In this document: positions 7,912-14,921 of the stretch, one piece after another
How positions within the stretch are numbered: the first letter of the stretch is position 1
Layout: every line of letters starts with the position of its first letter
NCBI GenBank assembly: GCA_023249275.1
Contig: JAHFCV010000004.1
Coordinates: 1 to 31,309 of the forward strand
DNA: 31,309 bases
Origin: Candidatus Methanoperedens sp.
Lineage (GTDB): Archaea; Halobacteriota; Methanosarcinia; Methanosarcinales; Methanoperedenaceae
Reading direction: 5' to 3'
Program-made: the position numbers and the translations under genes
The notes under the pieces: generated by a model
What the model was told of the DNA's origin: nothing
What the model saw: only the letters and a program-made list of their open reading frames with translations
Database searches by the model: none

Positions 7912-8622
7912 ATGAATCTCGCATGGGGCATCACGGGCGCCGGACACTTCCTGCGTGAGAGTTTTGATGTATTTAAAGAACTTAAACAAAAAAATCCAGA
8001 ACTGAAAGTCACCACATTTTTATCGCGCGCCGGTGAAGAGGTGGTGCGGATGTACGGGCTGGCAGACGAGCTTTCAGGCATCTCAGGCGGCGGCTACCTT
8101 GAAGAATGTTTTTACGAACGCGAGCAGGGATCAAGTTTCCCAAAAACCGGAAGATTCCTCCTCCAAAAATACAATGCCCTTGTAATAAGCCCCGCAACCT
8201 CCAACACGACTGCAAAGCTCGCCTGCGGCATAGCCGATACCCTTGTTACCAATGCAGTGGCGCAGGCGGTGAAAGGAGGTATTCCGGTTTTTATTGTGCC
8301 TGTGGATATTGCAGGGAAGCTCGAATCGAAAATGCCGTATTTTATAGACCGGGAGATTTGTATGAGATGCGAGATATGCCCTCCAGCCCTGCAATGCACG
8401 CGACATGCAATTTCAGACCAGATAGATCTCTTAAAGTGCGACGGATGCGGCTTATGCGTCAGGCTTTGCAGCTACGGGGCGATAAGAGGCGGGCTGGCAA
8501 AGCTTAAAGTCCGCGATGTGGATTCAAAGAATGTGAGGATTTTGAGCAAACTTGAAGGAATAAGGATACTCAATCACCCGCAAAAAATCCTTAACGTGAA
8601 GGAATTGTCACCCAAAAATTGA
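7912..8622 (+). CDS. MJ0208/DmrX-like iron-sulfur flavoprotein
   Basis: Residues 1-150 form a flavoprotein (Rossmann-type, FMN-binding) domain with GITGAGH at the start and SPATSNTTAKLACGIADTLVTNA in the middle. Residues 155-195 carry two ferredoxin cysteine sets, CxxCxxC(x5)C (CMRCEIC) and CDGCGLCVRLC, for two [4Fe-4S] clusters. This architecture matches the archaeoflavoprotein MJ0208 family, relatives of which act as dihydromethanopterin reductase (DmrB/DmrX type). A role in pterin reduction or another ferredoxin-linked electron transfer is possible, but the substrate is not shown by the sequence. The length of 236 residues matches MJ0208. A GAGGTCAT ribosome binding site supports the ATG at 7912. 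Confidence 0.85.
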   Translation: MNLAWGITGAGHFLRESFDVFKELKQKNPELKVTTFLSRAGEEVVRMYGLADELSGISGGGYLEECFYEREQGSSFPKTGRFLLQKYNALVISPATSNTTAKLACGIADTLVTNAVAQAVKGGIPVFIVPVDIAGKLESKMPYFIDREICMRCEICPPALQCTRHAISDQIDLLKCDGCGLCVRLCSYGAIRGGLAKLKVRDVDSKNVRILSKLEGIRILNHPQKILNVKELSPKN

Positions 8623-8670
8623 AGTACTAACGAAAATAAATGAAGGATAAATAAAAGCAGAGGAGAAATC

Positions 8671-8895
8671 TTGTTTCCAACAAAAAAGGTTCAGACATTG
8701 ATAGGTTCAGTCGTACAGGTTGAAATGAAAGGTGATAAGCATACTCTTGAAGGCAAACTCGAAAGCGCAGATGAGTATATGAATCTTCACCTTGTAGAGA
8801 CCTATGAAATTGCAGACGGTGTTAAATCGCGTTCTTTGGGTTCTGTCGTATTAAGGGGCAATAACATAATCATGTTATGTCCTGTAGGGGAGTAG
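8671..8895 (+). CDS. Archaeal Sm-like (Lsm) RNA-binding protein
   Basis: The 74-residue product is a minimal Sm fold. Sm1 holds GSVVQVEMKG ... EGKLESADEYMNLHL with the Asp-x-x-Met-Asn RNA-binding signature, and Sm2 holds LRGNNI. Such proteins form ring heptamers or hexamers that bind U-rich RNA. The start is TTG at 8671, supported by a strong AGAGGAG site 6 bases upstream. The winged-helix gene starts one base after its stop, behind its own GGGGAG site, so the two form a tight operon. Confidence 0.93.
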   Translation: MFPTKKVQTLIGSVVQVEMKGDKHTLEGKLESADEYMNLHLVETYEIADGVKSRSLGSVVLRGNNIIMLCPVGE

Positions 8896-8896
8896 A

Positions 8897-9238
8897 ATGG
8901 ATATTGAAGAGAAGATTCTTAAATTAATAAAGTCCAAAAAAAAAGGAATCCTGCAAAGCGAACTCTGGAAAACGGCTAAAATAGATAGCAGTAAATGTTC
9001 CAGGATTCTTGCCAAACTGGAAAAAGAAGGCAAAATTAGCAGGGAGCAGGAAACTGCGAAAGGTTCAAAAACCTACCTTATTAAATTCATCGGGAAAAAA
9101 GAAGTACCGACTAAAAATTTCAAGTTATTACTGGTCGGGAAATTTTTTTCCCCATGCACCGGCTGTGCGCTTGAATGTGAGCCAGAGCTATGTGCTCCCC
9201 TATCCCAATGGGTTTATAGTCTTGAAAATGAGGGTTAA
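8897..9238 (+). CDS. Small winged-helix protein with C-terminal four-cysteine cluster
   Basis: The first 65 residues look like a winged helix-turn-helix domain of the MarR/Lrp sort (LIKSKKKGILQSELWKT ... SRILAKLEKEGKISRE). A short linker leads to a cysteine cluster, C87-x2-C90-x3-C94-x4-C99, followed by Trp105 and an aromatic tail. Four cysteines at this spacing could hold zinc or an Fe-S cluster. A wH plus terminal Fe-S domain also occurs in the RPC34/TFE-beta family of RNA polymerase partners, and the coupling to lsm would suit an RNA or transcription role. This comparison is from architecture only. A redox-sensing regulator is an equal alternative. The gene is 113 residues long and starts one base after lsm. 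Confidence 0.75.
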   Translation: MDIEEKILKLIKSKKKGILQSELWKTAKIDSSKCSRILAKLEKEGKISREQETAKGSKTYLIKFIGKKEVPTKNFKLLLVGKFFSPCTGCALECEPELCAPLSQWVYSLENEG

Positions 9239-9313
9239 GACAGGCGGATTGAGGAGTGGGGGGTGGTATCGTTTAAAAATGAACCCACCTGTCTTGTTCG
9301 TTATTTAACGAAC
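9237..9313. terminator. Hairpins between convergent genes
   Basis: Two inverted repeats fill the gap between the winged-helix gene and the convergent ligase gene. The first pairs AAGACAGG (9237-9244) with CCTGTCTT (9288-9295). The second, directly adjacent, is GTTCGTTA-TT-TAACGAAC (9296-9313), a perfect 8-base stem with a 2-base loop. They could mark transcript ends from either side, but neither has a classical uridine tract. Confidence 0.45.
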
Positions 9314-9357
9314 ACATAAATATAGGCATGTTTTGCCTAAATAGTTTTCGGTCATTT

Positions 9358-11022
9358 TCATCTTCCTTTTTGCCCGATATAAAGCTGTTCAACCCGTTCT
9401 ATTGAATCTGCATCCTCTACTGATTTATCGCTTCTCACATTAACAAGCCTGGGAAAGCGGAGTGCGTATCCAGAATCGTAGTTCGGGCTTTTCTGGATTT
9501 CCTCAAAACCCACCTCAAATACAATTTTTGGCTCAAATTCCACCTCTGTGCCGCTTTCTGAAATCACCAGTTCTTTGAATAAATTCGTCAGCTCTTCCAG
9601 TTGCTCATCCGTTATACCGGTTGCTACTCTCCCGATAGAAAGTAACCTGTCAGTGTCAGGCTCGCGGCATGCCAGTAAATAGGATCCAAAAAGACTGGCT
9701 CTTCTTCCTTCGCCCCAGTCCCCCCCGATAACAACGAGATCGAGCGTTTCCATGATGGGTTTTAATTTAAGCCAGTTCTTTCCGCGTTTTCCAGGGGTAT
9801 AAAAAGATTCAGGATTTTTGAGCATTACCCCTTCATGCCCAGCCGCAAGAGCTTCCTTATATATCGTTTCCACAGTTTCCGTATTATCAGTTATGGTTTG
9901 CTTTGCAAGAATGCTCTTGTCGCATACCTGCTCAAGTTTTTTCCTGCGCTGGATTAATGGTGCATCAATAAGGCTTTCACCGTTTAAATACAGTATATCA
10001 AAAAGGTTAAGGTACAAAGGAATTTCAATCGCCGTAGCGGTGATATCGTATTTTCTCCGAAAGCGCCGCAGTATCTCCTGGAACGCCATAGGTCTTTTAT
10101 CCCTGCCTATAGCCACAGCTTCCCCATCAAGAATGGCGTTTTTTGCCAAAACATGGGATTTTATGGATTTTACAAGGTCAGGTAACGAAGACGTAACGTC
10201 TTCAAGCCGACGTGAATATATGGTTACATCGTTATCTTCCTTATGTACCTGGACGCGCGCCCCGTCAAATTTCCATTCCACTGCTACCGTTCCCATTTCT
10301 TTCACAGACTCATTTATGCCAGAAGCAATCTGCGCCAGCATCATCTTTAATGGTCTGTTAATTTCCACGCCGAGTTTTTCGAGTCCCTGTCCCCCTTCTT
10401 TTTTTGCAGTATATGCGACAAGCCCGAAATCATTTGTAAGCATATACCCGCGCTCAACCAGGTCGGTTGAGACATTAAAAGCCTCTGCGATTGCATCTCT
10501 TACGATTCCTTCGCCGACCCCGATACGTAATTCTTCAATTGATAAACGCACAAGATAAACAATTTCCGCAGGCTTTGCCGCTCCAAAGAGGTACTGGAGA
10601 TTCTTTATTTTTGCATCCTGCGACCCTTTTCCGGTCAGCTCCGCAATCTTTCGGAATCGCAAGTACACATCTTCAATGGAAAGTTCTCCTTCAGAAAAAA
10701 AACCCAAATGGGTTTTGCCTGTCGCGATTGCTTTTTCGGCAGCGCTGCCAATATCCCCGGTATCCTTGACAAATTTTTCTACCTGTTTAACAGGGAGCGA
10801 CGATGTTTTTGAAACGGCGGAATACAAAAGCCCGGGTCCAATCCCGAGTTCCTCTTTGCTCCAGACAGGAAACACATGTCCCATAATAAAACGGGCTGCA
10901 ATCTCAAGCTCTTCATCACTCACAAGTTTTAGGAATTCTGCCACAACCGATGTCATTTCAAGTGAGCCGGAAATGCCTTCAATCCTGTTGCATACTTTTG
11001 CAAAATCCTCAAAAGATGTCAT
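9358..11022 (-). CDS. lig: ATP-dependent DNA ligase
   Basis: The protein seals nicks in DNA during replication and repair. Its 554 residues follow the archaeal layout. An N-terminal DNA-binding domain covers about residues 1-210. The nucleotidyltransferase domain has the adenylation motif EWKFDGARVQ, with Lys251 as nucleophile. The C-terminal OB domain includes VVIGGDWGEGRR, and conserved motif V is EGVMLKNPESFY ... GKNWLKLK. The start at 11022 lies 7 bases after the stop of a small membrane-protein gene, so the two are probably co-transcribed. Its stop faces the winged-helix gene across a hairpin-bearing gap. Confidence 0.96.
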   Translation of the reverse strand: MTSFEDFAKVCNRIEGISGSLEMTSVVAEFLKLVSDEELEIAARFIMGHVFPVWSKEELGIGPGLLYSAVSKTSSLPVKQVEKFVKDTGDIGSAAEKAIATGKTHLGFFSEGELSIEDVYLRFRKIAELTGKGSQDAKIKNLQYLFGAAKPAEIVYLVRLSIEELRIGVGEGIVRDAIAEAFNVSTDLVERGYMLTNDFGLVAYTAKKEGGQGLEKLGVEINRPLKMMLAQIASGINESVKEMGTVAVEWKFDGARVQVHKEDNDVTIYSRRLEDVTSSLPDLVKSIKSHVLAKNAILDGEAVAIGRDKRPMAFQEILRRFRRKYDITATAIEIPLYLNLFDILYLNGESLIDAPLIQRRKKLEQVCDKSILAKQTITDNTETVETIYKEALAAGHEGVMLKNPESFYTPGKRGKNWLKLKPIMETLDLVVIGGDWGEGRRASLFGSYLLACREPDTDRLLSIGRVATGITDEQLEELTNLFKELVISESGTEVEFEPKIVFEVGFEEIQKSPNYDSGYALRFPRLVNVRSDKSVEDADSIERVEQLYIGQKGR

Positions 11023-11029
11023 AAATTTA

Positions 11030-11275
11030 TTAAGTTCTTACATCTTTTTTAATCGTATCATATACGATGTATATCCCCAATAATACGACAATTATGAAAA
11101 GTGCGCTGATAATCAGGGAAAGCAGGGAATAGCCCCCCCCGAAAAACATAGAGCCTGTCCTAATATCACCGATTACCATGCCATAGCCGGTTAATCTATA
11201 CACCAGACCCACGAGTCCTATGACTATTAAAACCACTCCTGCAAACAATCTATCGCTTGGTTCTAATTTATTCAT
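11030..11275 (-). CDS. Small two-helix membrane protein
   Basis: The 81-residue product has two hydrophobic segments, at about residues 10-28 and 50-72, joined by a Gly-rich loop and ending in a charged tail (YDTIKKDVRT). I do not recognise a family. It lies directly upstream of the DNA ligase gene with a 7-base gap and downstream of a terminator-like hairpin, so it may begin the ligase transcript. Its function is unknown. Confidence 0.6.
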   Translation of the reverse strand: MNKLEPSDRLFAGVVLIVIGLVGLVYRLTGYGMVIGDIRTGSMFFGGGYSLLSLIISALFIIVVLLGIYIVYDTIKKDVRT

Positions 11276-11301
11276 TCTGAACCTGAAAGCAAATATAAAA
11301 A

Positions 11302-11323
11302 TAAAAGGGCGTTAACCCTTTTA
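11302..11323 (-). terminator. Terminator of the pentaheme cytochrome gene
   Basis: The stem TAAAAGGG (11302-11309) pairs with CCCTTTTA (11316-11323) around a 6-base loop, 2 bases after the cytochrome stop. On the minus strand it runs into a T-rich tract (TTTTTATATTT). This is the best terminator candidate in the window. Confidence 0.65.
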
Positions 11324-11324
11324 C

Positions 11325-11954
11325 TTATTTTTTACTCGCATTGGTAAGTGCTGCCATATGGATGGCGCCGATGTCGGTTCCGTGGCAGTTTGTACAGTAT
11401 TTGCCTCTTGACAGGTGAACTACTATCAGGTTGCCGTTACTGGGTTTGAGTGAATCAGGTGGGGCGGCATGGCATCTTTCGCACACTGAATAAGTGCCCG
11501 GTCCCTCTCCTTTTTGTACTGTCGGAACCTTTGGCGGGAAGCCGTGGCAGAGGTCGCAGCTCAGACCTACGGTGCCCGGTCCGATGTGGATATTGTGAAC
11601 CTGGCTGCCGTGGCAGTTTATACATAGTTTGCCGCCATTGACGTGAGGTTTGAGATCCTGCGGGTCTTTATGACATAATTCGCATTTTATTGTCTCAATT
11701 TTTGCAGGCGCGGTTGCAACAACGGGTGTTCCCGCGGGTGATGCAGCGGTTTTTCCCGGCGTTTCTTTAGAAGTCGCTGATGTTGTTTTTTCAGATGTCG
11801 CTACAGGTTTTTCAGATGTTGCCACGGGCGTCTCTGTTGTAGTTTTTGACAGTTTTGACGAACCGCCCAGGACAAAATAACCGCCTGCTGCGATAAGTAT
11901 GACTGCAACCAGAATTGCTATATAAATAGGAACCTTTGAATCTTTAGCATCCAT
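11325..11954 (-). CDS. Membrane-anchored pentaheme c-type cytochrome
   Basis: An N-terminal hydrophobic helix (about residues 9-30) acts as an uncleaved anchor or signal. It is followed by a 50-residue Thr/Ser/Ala/Pro linker with repeats of the type ATSEKP. The C-terminal half holds five CxxCH sites: CELCH, CINCH, CDLCH, CERCH and CTNCH. Additional His residues (VHNIHIG, IGAIHM) are candidates for distal heme ligands. The layout is of a cytochrome on a flexible tether outside the cell membrane. A GGTGATT site supports the ATG at 11954 and a terminator follows the stop, so it is a single-gene transcript. Unlike the cluster at the start of the window it is poor in N-x-S/T sequons. Its electron partner is unknown. 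Confidence 0.9.
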   Translation of the reverse strand: MDAKDSKVPIYIAILVAVILIAAGGYFVLGGSSKLSKTTTETPVATSEKPVATSEKTTSATSKETPGKTAASPAGTPVVATAPAKIETIKCELCHKDPQDLKPHVNGGKLCINCHGSQVHNIHIGPGTVGLSCDLCHGFPPKVPTVQKGEGPGTYSVCERCHAAPPDSLKPSNGNLIVVHLSRGKYCTNCHGTDIGAIHMAALTNASKK

Positions 11955-11992
11955 TACATAATCACCAAGGCTAAATAGGGTTCTATATCGGT

Positions 11993-12304
11993 TTAAATGT
12001 TTTGGTTTCTTTCCTGCACGTTTTTATCCTGAACTGCATGTCCCGGGTTTTGCTTCTTGGGGCGTTCAAATATTATCTGGTTATCAAACTCTATCCTGAA
12101 TATCCTGTGGTAGGGTATGTACACGTCGTCCACAATACCTTCAAGGATCAAAAATGACCTGTCAATATTTTTGATAGCGCTTCCCGATACTATCTTGACA
12201 TTCCCTGGCGCACCCCTGTGGATGTAATAGACTTTACACTTGCTGAAGTCGAATCTCCACTTAATCTCATTGAATATGTCCCTGGGGTGTTTTGACCTGA
12301 ACAT
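11993..12304 (-). CDS. UPF0248 / MJ1316-domain protein (DUF504)
   Basis: The 103-residue product matches the archaeal UPF0248 family (PRDIFNEIKWRFDFSKCKVYYIHRGAPG ... IPYHRIFRIEF). This domain is named for proposed recognition of RNA ends with a cyclic group; that role comes from family annotation, not from motifs I can test. The C-terminal 20 residues are polar and probably disordered. A TATA box about 25 bases before the ATG and no ribosome binding site suggest a leaderless transcript. Confidence 0.85.
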   Translation of the reverse strand: MFRSKHPRDIFNEIKWRFDFSKCKVYYIHRGAPGNVKIVSGSAIKNIDRSFLILEGIVDDVYIPYHRIFRIEFDNQIIFERPKKQNPGHAVQDKNVQERNQNI

Positions 12305-12323
12305 AGAATAATTCTTACTTCAT

Positions 12324-12333
12324 GATATTTAAA
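12324..12333 (-). promoter_or_regulatory. Candidate TATA box of the UPF0248 gene
   Basis: On the minus strand TTTAAATATC is centred about 25 bases before the ATG at 12304, which fits a leaderless archaeal transcript. Confidence 0.45.
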
Positions 12334-12413
12334 GGAACGAGTATGCGCGTGTGCGGCGGGGGGATGTGGCGACATATATCCAGATTACAGAGTGCCGATA
12401 GTTTATGCAAACA

Positions 12414-12430
12414 GCAGGTTTATAATCTGC
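12414..12430. repeat. Short hairpin in the gap after a small membrane-protein gene
   Basis: A 7-base stem with one G-T pair and a 3-base loop (GCAGGTT / AATCTGC around TAT) lies in the 183-base gap between the UPF0248 start and the stop of the next minus-strand gene. It may end that gene's transcript. Nothing else is apparent in this gap. Confidence 0.3.
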
Positions 12431-12487
12431 CTGATGCTTCTCACGACAAGGAAAATTGAATGTAAAAAGAAAGTAAGTTAAGCTTCA

Positions 12488-12730
12488 TTAGTGCGGTCTG
12501 ACTCTCTGCAATATCCCACTATACTTAAAAGAGATTTTCCCTCTGACCTTTTGCAAGAAAATTGTAAGGCGCGCCTCAATGCAGTTCACATAAATATAGG
12601 GTATTATCAAAAAGAATGCGATTAGCAGGACCAATCTTATCCATGTAATCATTGGAGACTCAGTGTACCATTGCGGGTACGTTTTCATGAGATATTCATA
12701 ACCTGTCATCAAAAATAAGATTGATTTCAA
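12488..12730 (-). CDS. Small membrane protein of unknown function
   Basis: The 80-residue product has one clear hydrophobic segment (about residues 28-48, WIRLVLLIAFFLIIPYIYV), a second weaker one at the N terminus, and a basic C-terminal tail. The longest form starts with TTG at 12730; an ATG at 12709 (MTGYEY) is an alternative, and neither has a well-placed ribosome binding site. I do not recognise a family. The composition is that of a real membrane protein, but the uncertain start keeps confidence moderate. It lies between the tRNA-Leu gene and UPF0248 on the same strand. Confidence 0.5.
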   Translation of the reverse strand: MKSILFLMTGYEYLMKTYPQWYTESPMITWIRLVLLIAFFLIIPYIYVNCIEARLTIFLQKVRGKISFKYSGILQRVRPH

Positions 12731-12836
12731 TACCTTAAGTAGTTTACTATCCGAAGTATATTCTTACCCTTGCCAATGCGCAGGGTTTGAATAGCATATC
12801 TCTGACCCGTTCTCTATCCCTGCCACTGAATAAGCA

Positions 12837-12921
12837 TGCGGAGGGTGGGATTCGAACCCACGAACTCCTGCGAGACAGGACCCTAAATCCTGCGCCTTTG
12901 ACCGGGCTGGGCGACCTCCGC
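12837..12921 (-). tRNA. tRNA-Leu(TAG)
   Basis: On the minus strand GCGGAGG pairs with CCTCCGC, with discriminator A and no encoded CCA. The anticodon loop TTTAGGG (12887-12881) gives TAG, which reads CUA leucine codons. A long variable arm and the GGTTCGAATCC T-arm complete a type II tRNA. Confidence 0.96.
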
Positions 12922-12982
12922 ACCTGCGCCCAAATGATTTTTATCACATAAAGCTTTGATGTTATAATTTTATTTAGCAACC

Positions 12983-13420
12983 ATGAAAGGAGTATATGTC
13001 CTGATTCTCAGGCTAAATGAGACTAAAGACATCCGCGTAGGAAAACTGGGCAGGCTTCATTTCAGGAGAGGATACTATTCTTATGTGGGCTCAGCCCAGG
13101 GCAGCGCAGGTATTAAACGCGTAACAAGACATTTCAACGTAGCACGACGCAAAAACACCACCAGAAAATGGCATATCGATTATCTCCTGCCTCACTCTGA
13201 AGTAATTTGCGCGGTTTTTTCGCCAACTGATGAAGACATAGAATGCGTTGTGGCAAAGCTCCTAGGTGAATATTCATCAGCCGTACCTGGTTTTGGATGC
13301 AGCGACTGCTCCTGTGAATCTCATCTTTTCTTTACAGGTGGAAATATAATGGGCGAGGCTTCTGGCATCTGCGGGGGAGTTTCTGCAAACGAAAGTATCA
13401 TTATTTATCCGAACATGTAG
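12983..13420 (+). CDS. DUF123 (GIY-YIG-like) nuclease-family protein
   Basis: The N terminus MKGVYVLIL, then YYSYVGSA, and later RHF and KWHIDYLL match the DUF123 family, which belongs to the GIY-YIG/URI endonuclease superfamily. In the canonical fold the two tyrosines correspond to YV and YVGSA. A cysteine-bearing segment GCSDCSC follows near residue 113, as is common in this family. The 145-residue length is typical. Nuclease activity is inferred from the superfamily. It is the first gene of a plus-strand run with argC 7 bases downstream, and lies divergent from tRNA-Leu across 61 AT-rich bases. Confidence 0.88.
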   Translation: MKGVYVLILRLNETKDIRVGKLGRLHFRRGYYSYVGSAQGSAGIKRVTRHFNVARRKNTTRKWHIDYLLPHSEVICAVFSPTDEDIECVVAKLLGEYSSAVPGFGCSDCSCESHLFFTGGNIMGEASGICGGVSANESIIIYPNM

Positions 13421-13427
13421 GAACTAT

Positions 13428-14438
13428 ATGGACATTGGAATCATCGGAGGCTCTGGATATACAGGCGGCGAGCTGCTGCGCTTGCTTTCACAGCACCCTG
13501 AAGCAAGAATCACAGCAGTAACTTCACGCAGCAGGAAAGGACAAAAAGTCAGCGATACGCATACCCATCTTCGGAAAATATGTGACATGGAATTTGAAGA
13601 CCTGAAGCCTGAAGAAGTCGCCTCGCGGTGCGATATTGTGTTCACAGCCGTACCTCACGGTACTGTCATGCAGGTCATGCCAGAGCTTCTTGAGGCAGGC
13701 GTAAAAGTCATTGATTTGAGCGCAGATTATCGCTTAAAGACAGGTGTTTTTGAAAAAACCTACAAGATGAAACATACTGACCCCCGCACCGCTGTGTACG
13801 GCATACCTGAATTACATCCTGAAGTGGCTGAACAGGTCTTTATCGCAAACCCTGGGTGTTATCCCACAGGAGCTTCCCTTGCCGCAGCGCCGCTGGCGAA
13901 AGCCGGGGTTATTGAGCGCGCGGTCTTTGATTCAAAAAGCGGCATTTCAGGCGCCGGAACTGAACCCACATCGGTTTCCCATTATCCCAACATGGCTGAG
14001 AATATACAGGCGTATAAACTTACAACCCATCGCCACCGCGCCGAGATAGCACAGGAACTCATGCGGCTTGACAGCAATCTGAAGAGCATCAGCTTTACGC
14101 CGCACGTTATTCCCTCAGTGCGCGGTATCCTGACCACTGCGCATATTTTCGTGAAAAAGGAAATGAGCGAGGAGGAAGTTAGCGAAATTTATCGGAACTT
14201 CTATCAGGATAAACCATTTATCAGGCTGATAAAAGGCATACCCATGCTGGGCAGCGTGCGCGGCTCGAATTTCTGCGATATAGGTTTTGAGATTGACAGA
14301 GGCAGCGACAGGATAGTTGTTATATCTGCAATAGACAATCTTGTAAAAGGAGCTTCAGGTCAGGCAATCCAGAACATGAACCTGATGTTCGGGCTGGATG
14401 AGACCACGGGTCTCTGGACGCCCGGATTAGCTCCGTGA
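13428..14438 (+). CDS. argC: N-acetyl-gamma-glutamyl-phosphate reductase
   Basis: ArgC reduces N-acetylglutamyl phosphate to the semialdehyde with NADPH, the third step of ornithine and arginine synthesis. The N-terminal Rossmann motif is GIIGGSGYTGGELLRLL. The catalytic Cys144 lies in NPGCYPTG. The GISGAGTEPT and HRHRAEI segments are typical of the family. The length of 336 residues is normal. It starts behind a TAGGAA site, 7 bases after the DUF123 gene, and is followed by the CBS gene and argJ in the same direction, so arginine genes form the core of this operon. Confidence 0.97.
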   Translation: MDIGIIGGSGYTGGELLRLLSQHPEARITAVTSRSRKGQKVSDTHTHLRKICDMEFEDLKPEEVASRCDIVFTAVPHGTVMQVMPELLEAGVKVIDLSADYRLKTGVFEKTYKMKHTDPRTAVYGIPELHPEVAEQVFIANPGCYPTGASLAAAPLAKAGVIERAVFDSKSGISGAGTEPTSVSHYPNMAENIQAYKLTTHRHRAEIAQELMRLDSNLKSISFTPHVIPSVRGILTTAHIFVKKEMSEEEVSEIYRNFYQDKPFIRLIKGIPMLGSVRGSNFCDIGFEIDRGSDRIVVISAIDNLVKGASGQAIQNMNLMFGLDETTGLWTPGLAP

Positions 14439-14447
14439 GGTGAAAAT

Positions 14448-14915
14448 ATGAAAATAAAAGAAGTGATGAACAAGGATGTGATTACCTGCAAGCCTGATGA
14501 CTCGTTGAGCCATCTTTCAAAGCTGTTTCGGGAAAACCATATCAGCGGCTTGCCTGTTGTTGAAAAAGGAAAGGTTGTGGGGCTTGTTTCTGAAACTGAT
14601 TTAATAAAGTTGTTTAAGGCTCCCGAGTTTTCAAATGAGCTTTGGCTTCCCAGCCCGCTTGAGATAATCGAAATCCCAATACGGAATCTTGTGAGGCTTG
14701 AAGAGACAAAAAAAGCCCTTGAAAACCTGAAGCTGCGTCCTGTAAGGGACATTATGGCGAAAACTGTTCACTCTATTTCCCCTGATGATAGCCTGGAAGA
14801 TGCATCCACCGCGATGGTCAAACATAAAGTCAACAGGCTGCCTGTCATTGATAACGGCAAACTTGTGGGAATCGTGGCAAGAAGCGACATAATAAAAGGT
14901 CTTTCTGAGGCGTAA
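14448..14915 (+). CDS. Tandem CBS-domain protein
   Basis: Two CBS domains cover the whole 155 residues. The first is about residues 1-60 (VMNKDVITCKPDDSL ... GLPVVEKGKVVGLVSETDL) and the second about 95-155 (IMAKTVHSISPDDSL ... RLPVIDNGKLVGIVARSDI). They are separated by a 35-residue insert. CBS pairs bind adenosine nucleotides and usually act as sensors. This one has no attached effector domain. Its position between argC and argJ, with a strong GAGGTGA site, suggests an energy- or SAM-responsive link to arginine synthesis, which is inference. Confidence 0.92.
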   Translation: MKIKEVMNKDVITCKPDDSLSHLSKLFRENHISGLPVVEKGKVVGLVSETDLIKLFKAPEFSNELWLPSPLEIIEIPIRNLVRLEETKKALENLKLRPVRDIMAKTVHSISPDDSLEDASTAMVKHKVNRLPVIDNGKLVGIVARSDIIKGLSEA

Positions 14916-14921
14916 CCCTTT

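Noticed and set aside
9818..10558. Plus-strand frame of 246 codons opposite the DNA ligase gene
   Set aside because: It is antisense to a gene with clear catalytic motifs, is Ser/Arg rich and has no recognisable features or ribosome binding site.
12747..12980. Minus-strand frame of 77 codons across tRNA-Leu
   Set aside because: It runs through the whole tRNA gene and has no protein-like character.
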